Shown here: positions 42,335-53,497 of the stretch, piece by piece
Numbering within the stretch: the first letter of the stretch is position 1
Layout of the letters: every line of letters begins with the position of its first letter
Assembly: GCA_964036315.1 (NCBI GenBank)
Contig: OZ038509.1
Coordinates: forward strand, 27,698,419-27,762,418
From: Acanthosepion esculentum
Taxonomy: Eukaryota > Mollusca > Cephalopoda > Sepiida > Sepiidae
DNA length: 64,000 bases
Direction: 5' to 3'
Made by a program: the position numbers and the translations under genes
The notes under the pieces: model-generated
Database searches by the model: none
Seen by the model: only the letters and a program-made list of their open reading frames with translations
Told to the model about the DNA's origin: nothing

Positions 42335-42949
42335 TGGAAAGAAGTATGACAAAGTGGAAAAAGTTTTCTGTGATGCGTTTTATCCTTTTCACTACAATTG
42401 TGTACAAACAAGAGCTGCTGGGAATTTTAAATTTAGAAATTCTTTTTTTTTAATGTGTGTTTTCGGTCTATAATCTATCTGATTTCATTTAGAATGTTTT
42501 TCTTTTTGTTTTCATCACTTTTGTAAATGAATTACCCATGTTGTGATAATAGAAGATCTACCAAGAAGAATGGTGAAGCATTGTAAGAACCTGGACGCAA
42601 ATTTACTGCGGATTATCTAGCATTTTCTAATCATTTCCAACTTAGTGAATTGTTTTCTCTTTTAAATAATATACATAAGAAGAATTCTGGTCGAAAAACA
42701 CAAGAATTCTATATAAATCAAATTATCAGAAACATCTGGCTATTAGAGAGGTCCTGTATGTCAAACATTTCTCTCCTATCAACCTCATATTATTTAACAG
42801 TGGAATTGGAGTGTTCAAAGTTTTTTTAAAAATAGAAAGATGCTCACGCAAGTTCCAGCTGCGGGCAACACATGAAGGCTTGGAATGAACACTCATACTC
42901 TAAACAACACAAAAATAAATTACAATGATGGGACTTTATTTTTGAGTGT

Positions 42950-42994
<45 letters not shown>

Positions 42995-43205
42995 AAAATA
43001 TGTATGACAGTGGAAAATGTTTTTGTGCAACACATTTTGTCCTTTAGTTGGACTTCATTGGACTAAGTTTATGTTGAGGCGACTACACATGCTCATGAAC
43101 AAGAGATGCTAGGAATGTTTGATATGTGTGTTTTGGGTATATAATCTATCTGATTTCATTTAGATTCTTTTTCCTTTTATTCCATCATCTTAGAAATTTA
43201 AGTTA
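42335..43205. repeat. Two copies of a GACAAAGTGGAAAAAG dispersed repeat
   Basis: Copy one (42335-42540) and copy two (42992-43205) share a GTATGACA.AGTGGAAAA lead, a TGTGTGTTTT(C/G)GGT..ATAATCTATC word, TGATTTCATTTAGA and TTCCATCA-like ends. A (TA)n tract at 42953-42992 precedes copy two. The lead also forms the foldback at 24262. Confidence 0.75.
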
Positions 43206-43209
43206 CTAC

Positions 43210-43890
43210 TAAAACAATCTGCAGACTCCAAAGGGGATCCCAGTGTCATTCAATCATAACAGGTGGGAAGGTTTAAAACTGCTGCATACAACAAATCATA
43301 TATAAACCAAATTATTGTTACATTTTTAACCAGAGTTAATTCTTTATTCCAAAGAATTCTTTTTTGCATAACCCCCAGTTGTTGAACCATTTTCACTTCC
43401 GTTTGTTTCATCAGCGACCTTCTCACCCTCTGAGATCAAAAAGCACAATGTGGCAGTGGAGGGAATGGTTGCTAAGAGACAAATGCCAGCTGAGTGGAAC
43501 GGTGTCTACCATCATGATACCAAAACAAATGAATCGTGTTAGTGAGGGAAGAGTCAGCCAGATGGTAGCCATGGTGGTCTGAAGGAACTTGAGGACAAAT
43601 ACGTGGTATAAGGCAACATTAACGGTGGCTATTGATGAGGACCAACTTGTGCGGTCACATTATTGGTTACTGTTGACTAGGATTGATGAGTGGGGTTACA
43701 ACATTCCTATGAGAAAAATGAATAAGGTTACTGCATAGAAATAATATATTAGGTCATAAAGAAATAATTTATATATCTTCTTCACAAGTTGAAAGGTTAT
43801 GGTATTTCTGGATGAATTTTTGTACTGATTCAGTCTTTCTTTTCAAATCAAAAAATGAAAGTTGTCTTGAATGGCCACTTTTCTCGGTCT
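43210..43890. other. Intron 5, unassigned part
   Basis: No recognisable exon. The segment 43400-43680 is less AT-rich and has a short frame (43364-43582) with no family match known to me. Confidence 0.3.
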
Positions 43891-43899
43891 TTTTACATT

Positions 43900-44760
43900 A
43901 ATGCAGGTGTCAGATCCCTATTCTTGGACCTATGTTGTTCCTAATTTTCATCAATGACCTTCCTGATGGCATCAGTTCTCAACTTGGTATCTATGCTGGA
44001 CTATTTACTCTTGTCTTGATAGTAAGTCTGATTGGTAGAGTAAGGCCAAATTGGCAGCTGATTTCAAAAGTGACGTACAGTCTGTTGTTAACTAGGGCAA
44101 GAAATGACTTGTTAATTTTAATGCCTCCAAAAGGAAACCACTCTCTTTTAACTGTCTGAGAGAACCCATTTGGACTTCCATGAGCATGGCTGATGCTTGC
44201 TTCCAGGAGAGTGACTCATTACGCTTTCTTGAGCTAACATTTTCTACTGACATGAAGTGGAAAGATTATATTGAATCAATTGTTATGTCTGCTGCTAGGA
44301 AAGTTGGTTCACTGTGTTGTGCTAGACAATTTTTGTCAACGGAATGTGTCATGCATATTTATAAATCTACCATTCGCTCATGCTTAGAGTATTGCTGCCA
44401 TATGTGGTTTGATGTATTTACTATATATTTAGAGATTCTTGATAAAATCCAAAGAAGAATCTGCAATGTTATTGGTCCTGACCTGGCATCTCAGCTTCAG
44501 TTACTTTCCTATCACTGTAATATAGCTTCCCTGTGCCTTTTCTATAAATACTTTCATGGTACTTGTTTGAATGAACTTTCCTCTATGAATTTAAGCATAG
44601 TACTAGATTAGCAGCTAGGTCTCATTATTTTACAATTGAAATGAATTGATATAACCATAAGTTCTATGCTAATAGCTTCTTCTATCACTTACCAGTCAAC
44701 TTTGATCTTCAAAAATTTAAATACAATGTCAATCAAAGTCAATGAAAGAAGAATTAAGAA
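43900..44760 (+). pseudogene. LINE reverse-transcriptase C-terminal half, plus strand
   Basis: In two main frames it encodes ILGPMLFLIFINDLPDGISS (motif B/C approach), a degraded YADD area, then QESDSLRFLELTFSTDMKWK, DYIESIVMSAARKVGSLCCA, HIYKSTIRSCLEYCCHMWFD, ILDKIQRRICNVIGPDLASQ and FYKYFHGTCLNELS. It continues in a broken frame to the SHYFTIE.N tail. It is the best copy in the window of the family seen antisense at 3640, 4390 and 5860. The catalytic box is lost (YAGLF in place of YADD). Confidence 0.85.
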
Positions 44761-45135
44761 GACATAAGATATTATGTCTTCTTAATTCTTGTTCTTTTAT
44801 TGTCTTCTCTCCTTAATAGTAGTTTTTCTCATATTCTCTAACACTCAGTAACCTCTTGCGTCCTAGTGGCTTTATTGCCTTTGATTTTCAAAAATTTAAA
44901 TGCAATGTCAATTGTTATCTTTTGTTTTCTTAATTCTTGATCTTTTATTGTCTTCTCTCCTTAATAGTAGTTTTTCTCATATTCTCTAACACTCAGTAAC
45001 CTCTTGCGTCCTAGTGGCTTTATTGCCTTTGATTTTCAAAAATTTAAATGCAATGTCAATTGTTATCTTTTGTTTTCTTAATTCATGTCCTTTTATTGTC
45101 TTCTCTCCTTAATAGTAGTTTTTCTCATATTCTCT
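44735..45135 (+). repeat. LINE 3' end repeated with a 148-bp period
   Basis: TTGATTTTCAAAAATTTAAA starts at 44881 and 45029, and a diverged relative lies at 44700. Each unit runs through TGTCTTCTCTCCTTAATAGT, TTCTCATATTCTCTAACACT, CAGTAACCTCTTGCGTCCTA and GTGGCTTTATTGCC. The series is interrupted by a SINE at 45136 and resumes at 46909. It is a tandemly multiplied 3' end of the LINE just upstream. Confidence 0.85.
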
Positions 45136-45304
45136 CGTCCTGGGTACGACGTTAAACTGCATCCAACAGCAAGGCCTCTGATCAAGAGGTTTTGAGGAAG
45201 CGTGGAACCACCTCTTAATTGCTGGTGTTCCCAGGTCCACCCAGACCCGCGGTGGTAGCACCTGTTGGGGTCCCAGCTATGGGCAAATAGTGAACTTCCA
45301 TGTT

Positions 45305-45615
45305 TGTACCATGTCCTGGGTATGACGACAAACTACATCCGCGTCCTGGGTATGATGACAAACTACATCCGCGTCCTGGGTATGACGACAAACTACATCC
45401 GCGTCCTGGATATGACAACAAACTACATCCGCGTCCTGGGTATGACGACAAACTACATCCGCGTCCTGGGTATGACGACAAACTACATCCGCGTCCTGGG
45501 TATGATGACAAACTACATCCGCGTCCGGGGTATGACGACAAACTACATCCGCGTCCGGGGTATGACGACAAACTACATCCGTGTCCTGGGTATGACGACA
45601 AACTACATCCGCATA
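45305..45615. repeat. 30-bp minisatellite, ten units, derived from the SINE head
   Basis: The unit GTCCTGGGTATGACGACAAA plus CTACATCCGC is repeated ten times. It is a copy of the SINE's own first 30 bases (CGTCCTGGGTACGACGTTAA plus ACTGCATCC). Period 30 keeps all frames open, giving repeated peptide artefacts on both strands. Confidence 0.95.
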
Positions 45616-45699
45616 TTTGAACTTTATTTGAGTAGCTAAGCAATTAAATTAAATTTTATCAACAAAATAATTGCTTTTTTATAAAGATCACAAAAGACC

Positions 45700-46830
45700 A
45701 GAATGAAAATGAAAAAATATTATTACCAGCTCTACGTTTTTGAAAAATATTATTACCAGCTATACGTTTTTGAAAAAAACATTTTTACCAGCTCTACATT
45801 TTTGAAGAAGCATTATTACCAGCTCTACGTTTTTGAAATAATATTATTACCAGCTCTACGTTTTTGAAAAATATTATTACCAGCTCTACGGTTTTGAAAA
45901 AATATTATTACCAGCTCTACGTTTGTGGAAAAATATTATTACCAGCTCTACGTTTTTGAAAAAATATTATTACCAGCTCTACGTTTTTGGAAAAGTGTTA
46001 TTACCGGCTATACGTTTTTGAAAAACCAGAATGAAAATGAAAAAAATATTATTACCAGCTCTACATTTTTGAAAAATATTATTACCAGCTCTACGTTTTT
46101 GAAAAATATTATTGCCAGCCCTACGTTTTTGAAAAATATTATTGCCAGCTCTACGTTTTTGAAAAATATTATTGCCAGCTCTACGTTTTTGAAAAATATT
46201 ATTGCCAGCTCTACGTTTTTGAAAAATATTATTACCAGCCCTACGTTTTTGAAAAATATTATTACCAGCTCTACGTTTTTGGAAAAATATTATTACCAGT
46301 TCTACGTTTTTGAAAAATATTATTACTAGCTCTACGTTTTTGAAAAATATTATTACCAGCTCTACGATTTTGGAAAAGTGTTATTACCAGCTATACGTTT
46401 TTGAAAAACCAGAATGAAAATGAAAAAATATTATTACCAGCTCTATGTTTTTGAAAAGTATTATTACCAGCTCTACGTTTTTGAAAAATATTATTACCAG
46501 CTATACGTTTTTGAAAAATATTATTACCAGCTCTACGTTTTTGAAAAAAACATTACCAGCTCTACGTTTTTGAAAAAAACATTACCAGCTCTACGTTTTT
46601 GTAAAAAACATTATTACCAGCTCTATGTTTTTGGAAAAATATTATTACCAGCTCTACGTTTTTGAAAAAATATTACTACCAGCTCTACGTTTTTGAAAAA
46701 ATATTATTACCAGCTCTACGTTTTTGAAAAAATATTATTACCAGCTCTACGTTTTTGGAAAAATATTATTACCAGATATACGTTTTTGAAAAATAATATT
46801 ACCAACTATACTTTTTGGAAAAAAACTTTT
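45700..46830. repeat. 30-bp minisatellite, about 36 units
   Basis: The unit is ATTATTACCAGCTCTACGTT plus TTTGAAAAAT with A-length variation. A CCAGAATGAAAATG word interrupts it at 45697, 46025 and 46409, dividing the array into higher-order blocks. Frames stay open only locally. Confidence 0.94.
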
Positions 46831-46908
46831 TCAGCATTGAATGGCCCAACGAAGGTCGATATGCTGGTTAAATAATCAATCAATCAATCAATCAATCTCA
46901 TATTCTCT

Positions 46909-47075
46909 AACACTCAGTAACCTCTTGCGTCCTAGTGGCTTTATTGCCTTTGATTTTCAAAAATTTAAATGCAATGTCAATTGTTATCTTTTGTTTTCTT
47001 AATTCATGTCCTTTTAATCTTCTCATTCCTTAATAGTTTTCTTCTCATATTCTCTCTCATTCAGTAACCCCTAAA
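46909..47075 (+). repeat. LINE 3' end unit resumed after the SINE
   Basis: AACACTCAGTAACCTCTTGC through CAATTGTTATCTTTTGTTTT continue the 148-base series broken at 45135. Confidence 0.85.
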
Positions 47076-47094
47076 AGTAAATAAGATGCACCTA

Positions 47095-47330
47095 AACTGT
47101 AAGTCTATCATTTGTCCGTACATTGAATTCTGCTGCGATATTTTGTCTGGTGCTCCTGCTGTATATCTCAAGATTCTTGACAAAATTCAAAGAGGGGTCT
47201 TTAATGTAATTGATCCCCATCTGGCATTTTGACTTCAGTCACTTTCTCACCAACATGATGTGGCTTTTCTCTGTTTTTCTACAAGTATTTTCATGGCAAT
47301 TGTTCTGATGTGCTTCTTTCCTTAGTTCTT
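47095..47330 (+). pseudogene. LINE reverse-transcriptase scrap
   Basis: Plus strand reads PYIEFCCDILSGAPAVYLKI, LDKIQRGVFNVIDPHLAF and a stop, then SLSHQHDVAFLCF. This parallels 44380-44550 of the neighbouring LINE, so it is a second, more decayed copy. Confidence 0.7.
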
Positions 47331-47334
47331 TGTC

Positions 47335-48250
47335 TGAGAGGGTCACCTGTGGTTGTTGGTTGATTTAAGATGGAATAACCTATATATAAATCTTTTCAGA
47401 TCAGAAATAAAATCTTCTTTCTTGTAGAGGTCCTTTTTTAAATTTTGCTGTCATTACAAGAATTCTTTTATTTTGGAAAACGTTATTAAGTCTGAAAAAT
47501 TAACAACTTTCATCTTCTATGAATTTGCATAAAGCTAAATTTTGTCTGTGTGTCCTCAGCTTACATCAGTGGAACAAAGCAGCCAGCATATAATGAGCGT
47601 TTACCAGCCTTTGAAGAAGCGTTATTTATACAGAAATCTTATTGGGGAAAGAGAACTTTTATTACAATTGACTTTTCTCTGTCCGTAGGGTATTTGACAC
47701 ATAAAAGTAATAAATTTAAGATTTCCAAAAGACAAGACATAGAATGCATTGAAGAGAACTGAATAAGAAAGGATTTCTATTTAAAGCGTTTTTAATTTAA
47801 AAAAAAAATGCATGTAGAAACTGTTTAGTGGTTTGCTTAGAAATTTTACATGTAGACAAAAAGACAAAATATTAGGGAAGAAAAGTCATTGCAGAGTGGG
47901 TGAAATGATGATTGGTTAGGACAGTGGCTTTGAAAATTCTAATTTTAGATGGCAAGATTGGAAATGAATCAAGCAGAAATGATTCTCACAATAAAATGTC
48001 ACATTCAGCTGCTGCTTCTATGTTTTTTTCTTAAATACTTCTTTTTAGAAGAAGAAAACTTTATTCATATCTCTGAAGACAAGGTAATACATTTTTAGAT
48101 TTTAATTTAGTCTTTTGATTAAATTTACTTTGAAAAGAAGAATATTTTACTATTGATTGATATACTTATCTTCTGAGCATCTCCAGATTTGCTTGTAGGA
48201 AATTTTGTTGAAATATTCTTGTTTATAAACAGAAGCAGATTTTCATTTCA
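47335..48250. other. Intron 5, unassigned part
   Basis: Includes an open frame at 47550-47762 that follows a TGTGTGTCCTCAG acceptor-like word. The peptide (AYISGTKQPAYNERLPAFEE in part) has no family I recognise and does not match CEP78. I see no other signal. Confidence 0.3.
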
Positions 48251-48261
48251 ATGTACACTTT

Positions 48262-48456
48262 TCTACATATATATATATATATATAGCAACATGTGAAAAT
48301 ACTCAGGAAAAATAATATAAAATAAATATAAATATGAACTTTCACAAATTTACTGATAACTTAAAAGAACTAATTCTGGAAAAAATTTGTAAATTTAATT
48401 AAAATTTTGATAGAGCTTGTTGTTATTCAATCAAACATAATTTGAAAGAAAGAAAA

Positions 48457-48519
<63 letters not shown>

Positions 48520-49030
48520 GCACACACACAGACATATATATTGACAATTTTTTCGCCATTTTGAAGGATTTCTATCTCTAGCCTAAGGCACTTAAAGCAA
48601 AGGACATAAAATGATAAATGATTTTTCTTAAAAGTCACTCATTTTCTTTCGTTTTTTTTAGTCACAAGCAACGCCACCTTCGGAAAAATATAAGATTTCA
48701 TTATTTTAAACATATCCAAATACATATGCACACAACTCATTTTTTGCTTTTGATCTGCTGAAGGCTAATCAGTGAAATGCGTAGTTGGATGTGTTTTCGA
48801 AAACTTATACTTTCATGAACGTTTTTCCATAATTTATAACTCTGTTGAGGTCATATACCCAAATTTATAACATACTGTTCATATGGAGAATGCATGGGTA
48901 AAAACAATTCTTTCATTTATTTTCTAACTATTCTGAAGGAATTCTATCTCTAAACTTGGGCAATTAATGCGAAGAACATAAATTGTTAAACAACTTTAAA
49001 AAAAAAAAATCACGCATTTTCTTTTTCTTA

Positions 49031-49070
<40 letters not shown>
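48262..49070. repeat. (TA)n tracts with flanking direct repeats
   Basis: TA tracts at about 48262-48285, 48463-48514 and 49038-49062. The segments 48555-48640 and 48930-49025 are related (GAAGGA(A)TTCTATCTCTA, a conserved ACATAAA, CATTTTCTTT). A word AATGCGTAGTTGGATGTGTT at 48776 looks like a dispersed repeat. Noncoding. Confidence 0.7.
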
Positions 49071-49079
<9 letters not shown>

Positions 49080-49171
49080 AAATGCATTTCTTACTGAAAT
49101 GCATTGACAAAAAAGTAATTCCGTGATGTATGCACAAAATTCTCAGAACATCACATCACATTACATTTTTC

Positions 49172-49410
49172 CTATATGTTCACTCTCTCTATCTACTCTA
49201 CTACTATATGGATTACGATTCTCTTCTGATCATTATACTATTTGGCGATTACTACTTGAACAAGTATTACTAGTGCAGATATTGTTGGAAGGCGTTACTA
49301 CTAGTACCAGCGTCTATGAAGTCTTGAATATACAGCATTTTTAGAAGTGATAATGAGCTTTTGCTTGACATAGCAAAAATGACAAGCGAAGCTGTCCAAC
49401 ATCACAAAAT
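49172..49410 (+). repeat. 5' LTR of the gypsy element, left-truncated
   Basis: From TATATGTTCACTCTCTC to CCAACATCACAAAA it matches the solo LTR 16395-16640 and the 3' LTR 53660-53893. The missing left third corresponds to 53498-53655. Confidence 0.9.
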
Positions 49411-49529
49411 TGGTGATGAGGTCTCACAAGGAATCATAAAAGTAGCAACAAGGATTTGCAAGGATTCCTTGAAATTATATGGATGGAAAAAATTAATCTG
49501 CAAAAAGTTCATCAGAGTTCAGCAGAAGA

Positions 49530-49757
49530 ATGGAAGAGTTGTTCACTAAAATGATGCAAGCAAAAACTTCAGATTCATTTACTCCTGATGCTGTTGCTAA
49601 TTCAATCACTGAGTTTCTGTACAATAAGGATGAAGGAATAACTTTCTCATGTATGTAAACTATATTTTGCCGAAGAATCTGAGAGAAATAACTTTTGATC
49701 AGACTATCCTAACATTATTAAAAATATTTGGAGACAGGAGTTTGCTGTTTAATATAC
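49530..49757 (+). pseudogene. Gypsy gag N-terminal fragments
   Basis: ATG at 49530 opens MEELFTKMMQAKTSDSFTPD and then AVANSITEFLYNKDEGITFS, a gag start typical of one metazoan gypsy group. Shortly after, in a shifted frame, comes LPKNLREITFDQTILTLLKI and then FGDR. The region between and everything C-terminal (including any zinc knuckle) is deleted, and the frame meets reverse-transcriptase sequence at about 49757. Confidence 0.75.
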
Positions 49758-51730
49758 GTTGGCAATAGACTATTCCGAATGGGCAGCAACGACAGTTTAC
49801 GTTAAGAAGTGGAATAATAGAATACGAGTGTGTGCTGACTTTTCAATGGGACTAAACGAAAGTTTGAAACGGTATAATTACCTGTTACCTAGTGTTACGA
49901 ATGCAGATAGCCCAAACATGCATACATGCATATATTAAGGTTAATCTCCGCTTGGCAACAGAAGAGGTCACGTGGGAGTCTCGAGTCATTTTGGGGAAGC
50001 AGGTCAAGAGGTCAACTGACCCAGTTACCCTTAGTAACAGATGTCTAGACAGAATCTAGACAGGGGCCTGACGTGAGGTCATGAAGTAGCAGGAGCTGGA
50101 ATTCACACCAGATGCAGGGCACGTGTGAGTGAGAAAATTACTTGGAAGTCAGTTGCTGTCTTGTCTTTGAAGGAGCAAGACACAAAATCGAAGCGCTGAT
50201 AACTTACGAACGGAAGGAAGGAGACTCATTTTGGTAATGACGGAACTTGTCTGATTCATCATAAGCAACTCCGGATAAGAAATATAAGGATGTATATTTC
50301 TGTTCGTTAACTCCAGATTGAAGAAGACAAATCGAGTTATTTATCACAGAAGAGACAAGGAGATTTGTATGCTGAGACTACAGCCTGTGTTTGAAGAAAG
50401 AAAAGAGAAGACGAGAGAAGAAGAAAGTATATATCTTTGTTGCAGCCGGACCGTGGGTGAAGCTGAATTGGGTAAAGAAGAAGAAAGAAAGAAAAGAGGA
50501 AACTCGAGAGAGAGAAAAGAAAAGATAATAAGTAGAAGAGAGAACTGAATATAAAGATAAGTGACTATATTTTTGGTCCCGTGCTAGAAAGATACACATG
50601 CATCCACAAACTTTGTTATCGCAAACACCTTTCCACACGTTAAAATAGATATATAAATCCTATCCCCGTCTCTCTTTGGTTATGCGTTAATTTCTGCATT
50701 CGTAGTTATTTGTACTTATTATTCTTTTTCGCATCCATTCGGATTCAGTCGAATTTATTTGGATTTGGGTGTATTTTGGTATCCCCAACGTAAGATTATG
50801 GTTGTCGGACACTTTACTCATGCTTATATTTTTTTTTTTCTTTTATCTTAATATCTTGTGTATAAGTATAAATTAAAATTCTTATACCAAAATTTATCAT
50901 GCCTTATTGTTCATTCTTGAATTGTGGATCAGTATATGTGTTGAAACCGAAGCAAACCTGGGAAAAGATTATTGTTTGATTATCTCAATCGAACAGTGTT
51001 CTTTAATATATTTTGTTTACTAATTGTCCATTTGTCATGGTCTGGAAGAGATAGTCCGTGTCTTTCCATAGACATGATGATGTATATATCTCGTGGTCGG
51101 CATATGATTGCGTTCTTAATTATTCGTCGAGTAGGGCATATGACACCTAGTCCAGAAGAAATTTTTGCAAAACTAAATGGAGGTAAATTTTTCTCAAAGT
51201 TGAATCTCTCAGACACATACTTACACTGGTGGACAAAGACTGTTCACAATTGCTAACTATTGACACCCATAGAGGGTTATATAAATTCAACCATGGTGTA
51301 AAGGTTGCACCAGCTATATTCCAACAAATAATGAATACCGTGCTGGCTGGGTTGGATTGTGCTTAGCCATATTTCGACGACATATTGGTAAAAAGCAAAA
51401 CCCGAAAAGAACATGCTGAAGATTTAAAGAAAGTCTTTGAAAGAATCAAAGATTATGGCTTCAAAATAAGTGAAGAAAAGTGTGAGCTATTCATGTCCAA
51501 ACTCAAATATTTAGGGCAGATCATTGATGAGACCGGTAGACAACCAGACCCTGCAAGAGCAAGTGCAATAAGGACTATGCTCATGCCAACTAATATTACA
51601 AAACTACAAGCATTCTTAGGTTTTGCAAACTATTATCATACATGCATACCTAATATGCACATATTGAGAGCACCATTATGTCAAGTGGAACTGGACAGAA
51701 AAATGTCAAAGTGTGTTTGTGCAGATTAAG
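49757..51730 (+). pseudogene. Gypsy reverse transcriptase, interrupted
   Basis: First part 49757-49892: AIDYSEWAATTVYVKKWNNR, then the motif A approach IRVCADFSMGLNESL. A solo LTR follows (49893-51145). The second part resumes PSPEEIFAKLNGGKFFSKLN, then LSDTYLH, a frameshift near 51235, INTHRGLYKFNHG-like sequence (lacking the usual LPFG), a stop TAG at 51364 and the catalytic YFDDILVKSK (about 51370). Then DLKKVFERIKDYGFKISEEK and KLKYLGQIIDETGRQPDP with a connection domain to 51680. The YFDD box is intact, but the frame is not. Confidence 0.9.
49893..51145 (+). mobile_element. 1253-bp solo LTR nested in the gypsy RT, CCTAG duplication
   Basis: Begins TGTTACGAATGCAGATAGCC and ends GTAGGGCATATGACA. 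The host sequence CCTAG occurs on both sides (49888-49892 and 51146-51150), a 5-base target duplication, and TG...CA ends are standard for LTRs. The family differs from the host element. It has no coding region. A purine-rich stretch lies at 50395-50545. Removal rejoins the reverse-transcriptase frame. Confidence 0.93.
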
Positions 51731-52440
51731 AAAGTATTAACATCAGAGCTATCACTGACTCATTTCGACCCTAACCTGAAAATTGTTATTGCATCTGATG
51801 CAAGTGATACAGGGATTGGAGCAATGGTATTACATAAGTATGACGATGGATCAACGAAGCCAATAGTGCATGCTTCAAATTTGTTAATTGCAGCTGAAAG
51901 AAACTACAGTCAAATAGAGAAAGAAGCATTGGCTATTATTATATTTGCAGTGGAGAAATTTCACAAGTTCTTATATGGACGGGAATTTATTCTTCAAATA
52001 GACCAGCAACTGTTGTTATCAATATATGGATCTGAAAAAGGTGTTCCTACACATACAGCGAATAGACTGCAGTGCTGGGGAATGATCCTATTAAATTATA
52101 ACTACAAGATGGAATTTTTACCGTCTAAGAAGCTAAGTCGTGCAGATGAATTGTTTCGATTAGTGGCAAGATGGTGTGAACCACTGGAAGACACGGTAAT
52201 TGCGGCGATTAGGGACAAAAGCAAATTAAGCAATGTACTATATAATACCATGAGAGAGCTGCCAATTACATTGGAAGAAATAAAAATTAAGGCAGAGAAT
52301 GGCCACTTCATAATAAAAATGAAGGATAAATTAAAATCTACAGGGAGAAATACTATCAGAAATATTAGTGCATTTTCATTGTTCGATGGTGTACTGATGT
52401 ACACTGAGAGAGTAGTTATACCAGAATCGTTTACAAAGAC
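51713..52440 (+). pseudogene. Gypsy RNase H and linker
   Basis: Encodes THFDPNLKIVIASDASDTGI, GAMVLHKYDDGSTKPIVHAS, IEKEALAIIIFAVEKFHKFL (the E-K-E-A block) and IDQQLLLSIYG, where active relatives usually have T-D-H-Q. The change at that position suggests loss of function. A linker with RADELFRL follows. The frame is open for 249 codons but shifts before integrase. Confidence 0.88.
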
Positions 52441-52442
52441 GA

Positions 52443-53443
52443 ATGTTGAAAGAGTTTCATAGAAGACATCTGGGGATTTCTAGGATGAAATCTTTAATGA
52501 GATGCTACACCTACTGGCCGAATATGTATAAAGATATAGAAAATGAGGTAAAATTATGCAGAGGTTGCGCTCTAGCAGCAAAGTCACTGCCTATAAAAGT
52601 TCAACCTTGGCTGACAACTGATAGACCATAGACTAGAATTCATATTAACTTTGCTGGGTAAATAAATGGAGCATACTATCTGGTAGTAGTAGTCAGCTTT
52701 ACGAAATGGCCAGAAGTACTAAAATGCAGGAAACAGACTACCACAGTAAATATTAATTTCTTGCATGACATTTTTGCAAAATTTGGCATCCCTGACTCAA
52801 TTGTGTCTGACAATGGTATGCAATTCAAGTCTAGTGAATTCAAGTTCTTTTGCAAGTCACTAGCAGTTAAACACATTACTACTCCCCCATATCACCCTAG
52901 ATTGAACAGACTAGCCAAACGTTTTGTTGACACATTTAAGAGGTTGTTAAGGAAATCGTAGGGAGAGGGAGTCTGACGAGATTATGATTCAACATTTTTT
53001 AAATGTTTACTGTATTACGCCAAACACTAACACTGTCGGGAATGTCACTGGCAGAATTGATGTTTTTTAGAAAAATCAAGTCCGTCTTCAATAAGCTACT
53101 ACTTGAGTGCAAGGCGAGAGCATCAAAGAACGAATATAGAAATATCTATTTCAAACCTGGAGAAAAAGTATTTTTCATGAATTATCAGTGCGGGAAGGAA
53201 TTTTGGCAAGATGGCGTCATTAAGAAACGTATTGGCAGAATGACGGACATAATACGAGGACAAAAGTGGGAACACAAACGACATATTAACCAGCTAGAAC
53301 GTTGTTATTTCACTGAATTAAAAAGTGCCCAAATGGAGGTGCTGATGGAAATCCTGTACAATGCATTCAACAGCAGCAGAAATAGTGCAACAAAGAGGTT
53401 ATGGCAAATGGAAAAGAAGGCCAACAGAGTTTCGAACCATTGA
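52443..53443 (+). pseudogene. Gypsy integrase, catalytic residues lost
   Basis: The zinc-binding H..H..C..C module is present (FHRRHLGISRMKSLM...CRGC, 52455-52570). After a stop (TAG at 52629) the core reads RIHINFAG (first Asp replaced by Asn), ASDNGMQF-like SDNGMQF (second Asp kept, about 52810) and NRLAKRFVDTFKRLLRKS (the Glu of A-E-R-F replaced by Lys, about 52915). A C-terminal GPY/F-like region FKPGEKVFFMNYQCGKEFWQ and RHINQLERCY follows to about 53300 in other frames. Two of the three catalytic acids are gone. Confidence 0.88.
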
Positions 53444-53497
53444 ACCAAAGTTTCAAAAATGTAGCCTCCAGGGAAGCTAATTTCAAAGAGGAGGATT

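Larger units (their letters stand above)
45136..46896 (+). mobile_element. Giant SINE containing two 30-bp minisatellites
   Basis: The words flanking it, TCTCATATTCTCT at 45123-45135 and again at 46896-46908, form a 13-base target duplication. The head CGTCCTGGGTACGACGTTAA, ACTGCATCC..CAGCAAGGC and CCAGCTATGGGCAAATAGTG matches the SINE at 25180. The tail GGTCGATATGCTGGTTAAAT followed by (AATC)n is a SINE/LINE-type 3' end. In between lie two arrays (next two entries). So one insertion event explains the whole 1.76 kb, and the arrays grew within it. Confidence 0.85.

Noticed and set aside
45215..46875. Repeated peptides across the two 30-bp arrays
   Set aside because: Multiples-of-three periods in non-coding satellites inside a SINE.
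50318..50548. Charged K/E/R-rich frame inside the 1253-bp solo LTR
   Set aside because: It reflects a purine-rich stretch of the LTR and has no homology.
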